From Schizophyllum amplum (taxonomy: Eukaryota > Basidiomycota > Agaricomycetes > Agaricales > Schizophyllaceae), in the NCBI GenBank assembly GCA_007026445.1, contig VDMD01000152.1, forward strand, positions 1 to 51,256: a stretch of DNA of 51,256 nt. The letters run 5' to 3'. The notes under the pieces were generated by a model. That model saw nothing but the letters and a program-made list of their open reading frames with translations, was not told the DNA's origin and made no database searches. This document shows positions 45,671 to 51,256 of the stretch, piece by piece; the stretch's first letter is position 1; every line of letters begins with the position of its first letter. Position numbers and translations under genes: made by a program.

Positions 45671-47440
45671 ATGTCACAACATACACGAACAAACGCGCAG
45701 GAGACCTTCCCGCTTTGTTCTTCTTGCGACCTATCCGTCAACAGGTCCACCGCTTACACGCCGTCGGAAGCCCTCCTCGAAATACTACGCTCTAAGCACG
45801 TCCATACTGAGGCTCACGATATACAGCGCGCGTCCGAACTGGCCGCGAGTGCGGAAAACGAGGCGAAAACACTCCAGATAGAGGCCGACCGCCTCAGGGC
45901 GACTCTGACAACGATCGAGCGGCAAGTGTACAACGTCAGTGCATATGCAGCTCAGCAGCGCGCCTTAATTGCACCCATCCGCCGCTTGCCGACCGAACTC
46001 CTCGCTGAAGTACTGCTGTACATTGCCGCAGAGGCGACCTTCGACATCCTTCAGCCGTACTACCCCGCCCTCATCGTTAGTCAAGTCTGCCAGCGCTGGC
46101 GCGATATCATGCAAAGCTCCGGACGCTTCTGGACGCCAGAATTCTCCTGGTGGCCGACGTCACTCTCCCGGTGGACATGGTTGACGATGGGATCACCCCG
46201 CGCCGCTATCTAGAAGGCGTTGCGCGCCTGCGGTCCGCCTTGCAGCACTACTTGCGGCTTGCAAGAGATGCGCCAGTGGACGTGCGCTTGGTCGAGCGCG
46301 CCCAGCCGCCCACGGTGCGCTCGCTCCAGATGGGCAAGGCACTCTGCGCGTGCATCATCCCACAAATTTCCCGCTGGCGCTCGTGCCATCTTCCCATGTA
46401 TCTCGCCGCCGACCTCGAAGAATATACGCGCGGAATGGCGCTGCCATACCTCGAGAGCCTCGTCATCGCTGAGTCGTCCGACACCCCCAACGACTCGTCG
46501 GTAGACGCATTCGAGGTGGCACCGAGCCTGCGGCGGCTGACAGCGCCGGGGATAAGCCTGACGGTCTCATGGGCCCAACTGACGTATATTCATATCACCG
46601 ACTGGGTATCGGTCGACCTCTTTGTCCACGTTATCCTCAAAAGTTGTTCATCCCTCCGCTACCTTCGCACGTCGATAGCCGAGCTCCCGCCCATGTGGGT
46701 TGCACCTACACCAGGCTCTTCCGCCATTCTCCCCGCTCTCGATGAACTTGTCGTCACCGTCGAGGAGTCTAACGTGCTTGGGACCCTTTTCCGTTACATC
46801 ACAGCACCCGCGCTTACCCGTCTGACCATCGAAGGCAGCTCACCGGAAGACGAACTCACTGCGATCGCCTTTCTACCTGAAGAAATCCGGAGATCACCAG
46901 CTTCGTTGACTTCGTCGCACGATCCCAGTGCCGAATCACAGAACTCAGACTACGATACCTCACACTGTCGTCACCCCTGCTGCTGGAAGCTCTCGCGGCG
47001 CTGCCGCACCTAGATTATCTTGGGATCTACGAGACGGGAATGTGTTCTCGCCAGACCATCCGGAGCTAGAGACGCAGCAGATAGGAGGCTTTCGTCCAAT
47101 GCCATCGAATATCACCAGCGGTCTCTTCGTCGCGATGACACCCGACCCTACGAACGCGCAGGACGTGCTGCTGCCGCATCTTTCAAAGATGTACATCGAA
47201 AGTGGCATCTACTACCACGTACAGGAGGACCCGCCACTGCGTAAAACCATCAAGACGCTTTGTGACGCTAGGGAGGGTCTCACTCTGGTCCTACAGCCAA
47301 TCTTCATGCCGTGGTTGAACATCGAGAGGCCCTTCGCACTGAAGTTCGACGAGCACGCACATCTTATGGATGAGTTTGGGACGGAATCAATGTGCGGCTT
47401 GGAGGAAGAAACTGGAGAAGTTATGGGTATAGCTGACTGA
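45671..47440 (+). pseudogene. F-box protein, pair member B, reading frame broken three times
   Basis: An F-box gene related in type to its divergent neighbour. From ATG 45671 a coiled coil (EAHDIQRASELAASAENEAK, EADRLRATLTTIERQV) leads to the F-box-like segment IRRLPTELLAEVLLYIAAEA and VSQVCQRWRDIMQSSGRFW. Leucine-rich-like coding continues but in different frames: frame 2 to about 46137, frame 1 to about 46888 (LPVDM, APVDVRLVER, SLRYLRTSIAELPP), frame 0 to about 47035 (ITELRLRYLTLSSPLLLEAL), then frame 2 again to the stop at 47440. Each step equals loss of one base, at CC 46136-46137, GG 46889-46890 and GGG 47036-47038. Net loss is three. It may be a decayed gene or an intact gene with base-calling errors; 'pseudogene' describes the sequence as given. 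Confidence 0.75.
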
Positions 47441-48047
47441 CATTGTTGCACCACAGCTGTATATTAGCACAGTATGACCATGTAGCTATGTTTCGAGATA
47501 CCTCACGGCTTGGCCTGTTATACGACCCCTGTACGAGTAAGGCGATACTGCTGACCGTAGGATCCAGCACCGGCTCCAAGGTAGCCTGCCCCATGAGACC
47601 GAAGGGCCCCGGCCGGGCCACAGAAAGACTATTCATGTCAGTGAAGTGCTGTTCGCGAATTACCAAACTGGGTGTAACAAGGCTTACTGTATTCGGCAAG
47701 TCCGGTTTGACGCGAGTCGCGACGCGACCCTCGCAGTCATTTCGTTCCCCACCAGAAGGTCGCACTTTCGCGCCTTTGTTTCTCTAGGCATCGACACATC
47801 GATGCTCATCTAAGGCATGACAACGTTGATTTTACACAAAAAGAGAACGAATAACTATATATGACGCGTAATATAGGGTTTCGAGAGTTATCGCGGGGAT
47901 ACATACATGCCTGTGATACAGTATAGAGCTATCCAAAAGAGCCAAAGCAAAGCGCAAGAACGAACGGACACGGAAGACTATTACCACCTTTAGGGAACGG
48001 GGTTGACGATACGGAGCGAATGATTATACCAGCGAAGGGGGAGACGA
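47441..48047. other. Convergent 3' region
   Basis: A 607-bp gap between the broken F-box gene and the Cys-motif gene, with AT-rich stretches near 47820-47880 typical of 3' ends. No supportable gene. Confidence 0.5.
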
Positions 48048-48923
48048 CTACAAGTCGGACCCGTACTCGCACTCTGGCGGGTCAGAGTCGTCCTGACGCG
48101 TCCGGATGTCGCTGATCGCAAAGTGCGGCTTCTTGGGCCTGTCCCACGCATACATGCGGGTGCAGTCGGTGGGGGAGGCGTAGAGGGGCGTGGTGCGTTG
48201 GTAGGTGTCTCGGTGAGGGCGGAGCGTGAACTCTTCGACGAACGGCTCAGGGACGCGGTCCTCGGGGGGCGCGAGGGAGCTCGATCGGTCGTACTCCTCC
48301 TCTTTGACACACTCATCGTCCGTCTCCTCCTCGAAGTCGTCGTCGACCGTGAGCGGCGGGGTGGAAGAAGTCATGCTTTGCGGGTGGCTGAGGCGTGCCG
48401 GTCGATGTGGGGGACGTCTTAGTGATGGCATATCAGCATATATGCGCTTCGCATGGAGGGATCATCCACGCACCTGTGGCTTCGGCTGTTTGGCCTTGGC
48501 GGCCTGCTCGCGGCGCTTTGGCGAGCGCCGCGGGGACCCCTGCCCTTGCACCGGTTCTTTGTGAACGGTCCAGTGGTAGAGGTCCCACATGCTCTTTCTC
48601 GGATAGCTTGATGCGGTTGCTGCATTGGTCGGCATTGCACGTTGTACGGGTCAATGACCTCCGCCATCTCATCATTACGCAGGTCGGTCTCGCGCCGCAG
48701 CCGGGCGACCGCTACAGAGTCGGACCCGTTTGTGTTGCTGTGTGGACAGGAGGACAATGAGCTCGGGCATGACTGATCGCAAGACAAAGACTTACTAGGG
48801 CTGCGCAGAGGACGAGGCCTGCTTGGTGGCGCGGGTGGAAGCGCTGGGGAGGGCGGGTGTCAGGACATAGGCGCTGGATACGGCGGCTTGGGCCACGCAC
48901 CGTGACGATCTGGCTTTGGGCAT
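48048..48923 (-). CDS. Small protein with CxxC...W..H motif, frame altered in the middle
   Basis: Unnamed protein, about 220 residues. Exons are 48923-48901, 48843-48796, 48737-48474 and 48417-48048. The first two exons and start of the third give a Ser/Ala-rich N-terminus and RLRRETDLRNDEMAEVIDPY. The expected metal-binding motif then appears only by changing frame twice: NVQC, then QCSNRIKLSEK, then SMWDLYHWTVHKEP. A third change just after exon 4 begins restores the frame ending in TPPLTVDDDFEEETDDE and a C-terminal ECEYGSDL. Each change equals one extra base in a short run (GG 48627-48628, TTT 48595-48597, TTT 48377-48379 on the plus strand), a net gain of three. The continuous frame is open throughout but encodes non-motif residues in between. 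Confidence 0.55.
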
Positions 48924-49727
48924 CTCGCTCTGACGGTTCTTGGATTATGCTGTGATAGATTGCTGGGGAGGGGACGCTGGCTTGCTGCTGAGGGCGGGGG
49001 ACACGTCTGGGATGTCGTCAGCACTGCGACGCTCGTCGTCGGCAGTGGGGCGGGCACCGCGGGGAACGCGGGGCTCACCTGTCTCCTGCTGCCCGCGGGA
49101 TACTTGCTGGTGTTGGGGGACGCTGCTGGCGGCGACGGCGGCTTGAGGAACGACGGCGGCGGTCGGGAGCGGCAGGAATGGCTGGAGCGGAAGCGGTCAG
49201 CGTCAGGACTCGCGCCGCGCGCGGGCCTTTATGAGGGTCTCGGCAACCGCCGGCCTTCCTTTGGGCATTCCAAAAGCGTCTTCGCCACATTTTCCGTTCT
49301 TTGTGGGCGCATGTTGTGCCGTCTCGGCTCCGCGCACGCGACGCGCTTGTCAGGGACGCGTTTGGCAACGAGAGCACGGCGCTGGACGAGCCTGGGGCCT
49401 CGAGTAGAGCCGTTCGGCGCGTCGAGCGCGTTCACGATATTAGATGTTCCCCGCATCATGTGCGCCCCGCGGCCTGAGGGGTGCAGACCCCGGACATAGT
49501 AATTTAATCTAATCGCTACAGGCCCTGTGGTACCGCCTACGCGTTCTCTGTCCTCCCTTCCACCACCACTTTTCGAGCGCGGGCAGTGTCGGGCAGATAG
49601 TCCCCTGCGCTGCGCACACCAAATTCTTGGCCACCGCCGCTGATGACAGAACAAACGTGTTAGACATGCGGTATACATCGGAGGCTGAAATGGAAGGAAG
49701 CCAACCCCATTCACTCCAAACGTACCC
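48924..49727. other. Intergenic, upstream of the Cys-motif gene
   Basis: An 804-bp GC-rich gap. Long ORFs on both strands (48960-49499 plus, 49229-49762 minus) overlap each other and have no motifs. An extra upstream exon of the Cys-motif gene cannot be excluded. Confidence 0.4.
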
Positions 49728-51256
49728 TCATCCGGCAGCCCGCGGGACGCGGTCGTCGTCATCCTCAGTCGGAGGCTTCACGATGCCACTGCGCAGCATC
49801 CTCTTCACCTCGGGGTCCTCATCAGCTTTTGATCCTCTGCAAAACGAAGTCAGCTATGCACACGCTGAGGTCAATGGCAATCAGTCTACGCGGACGACCG
49901 TCTGCATGCAGGCTACGCCACCGCGCGACGAAGGTGCGGGCAAGACATGACTTACAAGACTAGTCGTACTACGTCGCGGAGGATCGCCCCACTTGCAATC
50001 TCTATCTTCTCTACGCCAGGCAGACCATCCGCACGAGTAGGGCCGACGTTCAAGAGCAGCACGGGCTTCTTATGCTCCAGAGCATGCTTTACCAACCGGA
50101 AGGCAGAGTACGTGGCCAGCGTCGTGCCGATGAGCATCACTCGCGAAGCGTGCTCAACGTCATGTATGCTGTGGACCCATCGATGAGTATGTACAGTCGC
50201 CACGGCGCGCGATGAAGGCACCCACGATCTCTCTTTCCAGTATTCCGGAATGGATTCCCCAAAGAAGATGACTTCGGGCTTATGCTGGGCGATGCATCAA
50301 CGATGGCGTTCAACAAGGGGAACGAAATTGTCTTACCACATTATTGTGTGCCTGCTCCTGCAAGCACACCGGACAGTCCGGCACCACGAAATCACTATCG
50401 ACGCCCCGAGATGCTCAATCGCAACCTACAAATCGTCAGCTTCGGGTACGGCGCCGGCCTTGAATCGTGCACTCACATCACCATCGGGATTGGTCCTTGG
50501 CTGCTGCCCCGTCCGCACGATATCGTCCGCAAACTCCTTCCACCGCGGGTTTGCGGTAGACAACCAGTCCTGGAAAGTATCCCTGTCGATCAAATGCCCC
50601 CTCCGACAGCGCACTTGCTAAATCCATCCTAATTAGCATGCATACGCATATATTCAGACGGGAAACGACGAACGTGAAGCGTGCCGTGCAGCTCCATCAT
50701 GCGCTCTTGCATCTGCGCAGGCCCCCACACGCCCGCGAGCGCGCGGTGGTGCAGCCCGTCGACGTTCTGCGTCACGAGCCGGGTGACGATCGCGGAGTGC
50801 TGGAGCGCGGCGAGCGCGTAGTGGCTTGTGTTCGGCAGCGCATCGCGCACGGGCGGGTACCCGAGATACGAGCGCAACCAGTAGCGCTGTCTTTGCAGCA
50901 ATCAGCGTACAAGCGCGAGCAGGAGGCGATGTGGCGAGCGCACCTGAATGCATGCCCCACCGGCGTCGGGTCCACCAGTTCGTGGTAAATATGGGCTTGT
51001 AGTTCGGGTTCATGTACTGGGGTTCTGAGAGGGTGGGGAGCATGATACAGATAGGGACGCACCCGACCATCGTGCCCGCGGTAGGCGCGAATACCGCTGT
51101 CGACGCTGATACCTGCGCCGGTTATGACGGTTGCATTCCCTGGCGCAAGAAAGGTTGCAACGCGCTCAGCGGCTTCGGCGGGCAATATCTTCTGTGCTGT
51201 AGAGGCGGCGGCGAGAATGGAGGCGGGTATAGTGGGAACGCTGACGCGGACATGGC
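49728..51256 (-). CDS. SIRT4-like NAD-dependent protein deacylase (sirtuin); 5' end cut
   Basis: Sir2-family enzyme that removes acyl groups from lysine, or transfers ADP-ribose, with NAD; class II (SIRT4) members are usually mitochondrial. Coding enters at the right edge in frame, without its start codon (VPTIPASILAAASTA). Motifs in order: TVITGAGISVDSGIRAYRG for NAD binding, RYWLRSYLGYPPVRDALPN, TRLVTQNVDGLHHRA, catalytic His in MMELHGTLH, the zinc segment VRCRRGHLIDRDTF and PDCPVCLQEQ, KPEVIFFGESIPEYW, VMLIGTTLATYSAF, and VLLLNVGPTRADGLPG. The last exon ends DDDDRVPRAAG at the stop 49728-49730. Two frame breaks occur, each equal to one lost base: at A50987-50989 (between KPIF and YHELVD) and C50404-50407 (before VDSDFVVPDC). 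All other junctions are phase-consistent. Confidence 0.88.

Noticed and set aside
48960..49499. 179-residue plus-strand ORF, Gly/Leu-rich
   Set aside because: GC-driven open frame without motif, non-ATG start; overlaps other equally long shadows.
1..51256. Mobile elements, CRISPR arrays, rRNA
   Set aside because: No terminal repeats, transposase or reverse-transcriptase motifs, spaced repeats or rRNA-like conserved stretches were seen on either strand.

Overview
The window is nuclear DNA from a filamentous basidiomycete, most likely an Agaricomycete. The evidence is GC-rich, gene-dense DNA with almost every gene split by introns of about 37-130 nt (donors mostly GTGCGT, GTGAGT, GTACGT or GTAAGT), stacks of F-box and BTB proteins, and protein families typical of mushroom-forming fungi. 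I see no transposon, CRISPR array, rRNA or tRNA. Gene models below were built by hand from splice signals, reading phase and family knowledge; none was checked with a search.

Layout. 0-3.1 kb: SNT2-like chromatin regulator (minus, 3' end outside the window). 3.7-4.9 kb: ALG5-like dolichyl-phosphate glucosyltransferase. 5.5-6.7 kb: RNase P/MRP p40-like subunit. 7.1-8.8 kb: HMG-CoA synthase. 10.3-11.3 kb: short-chain dehydrogenase. 12.0-14.5 kb: MFS anion:cation symporter with a 7-nt microexon and a GC-AG intron. All of these lie on the minus strand. After a 3.1-kb gap come a REG1/HEX2-like PP1 regulator (17.5-20.5 kb, plus), a tandem pair of BTB/POZ genes duplicated together with their promoters (22.4-25.0 kb, plus) and a ten-exon, 1,700-residue coiled-coil protein ending in a PACT-type motif, probably the Pcp1/Spc110 gamma-tubulin anchor (25.6-31.2 kb, plus). 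Next are a cardiolipin synthase (minus) and two tandem paralogs that join an N-terminal membrane hairpin to a C-terminal dsRNA-binding-like domain (32.8-35.6 kb, minus). A Ser/Pro/Arg-rich protein with a possible PP1-docking motif and a Cys-rich tail follows (36.6-37.8 kb, plus), then an unknown single-exon gene (minus) divergent from tRNA-dihydrouridine synthase DUS1 (plus), a Pro-rich unknown (plus), a divergent pair of F-box genes, a Cys-motif protein (minus) and a SIRT4-like sirtuin (minus, 5' end outside the window).

The genes are mostly unrelated housekeeping and regulatory functions, not a biosynthetic cluster or defence island. The parts most worth a second look are the paired membrane-dsRBD genes, the BTB duplication, the microexon and GC-AG intron in one transporter, and a striking set of ten reading-frame breaks. 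All ten fall in short homopolymer runs and sit only in the first 0.4 kb and the last 5 kb. That pattern suggests base-calling or assembly errors at least as much as gene decay.
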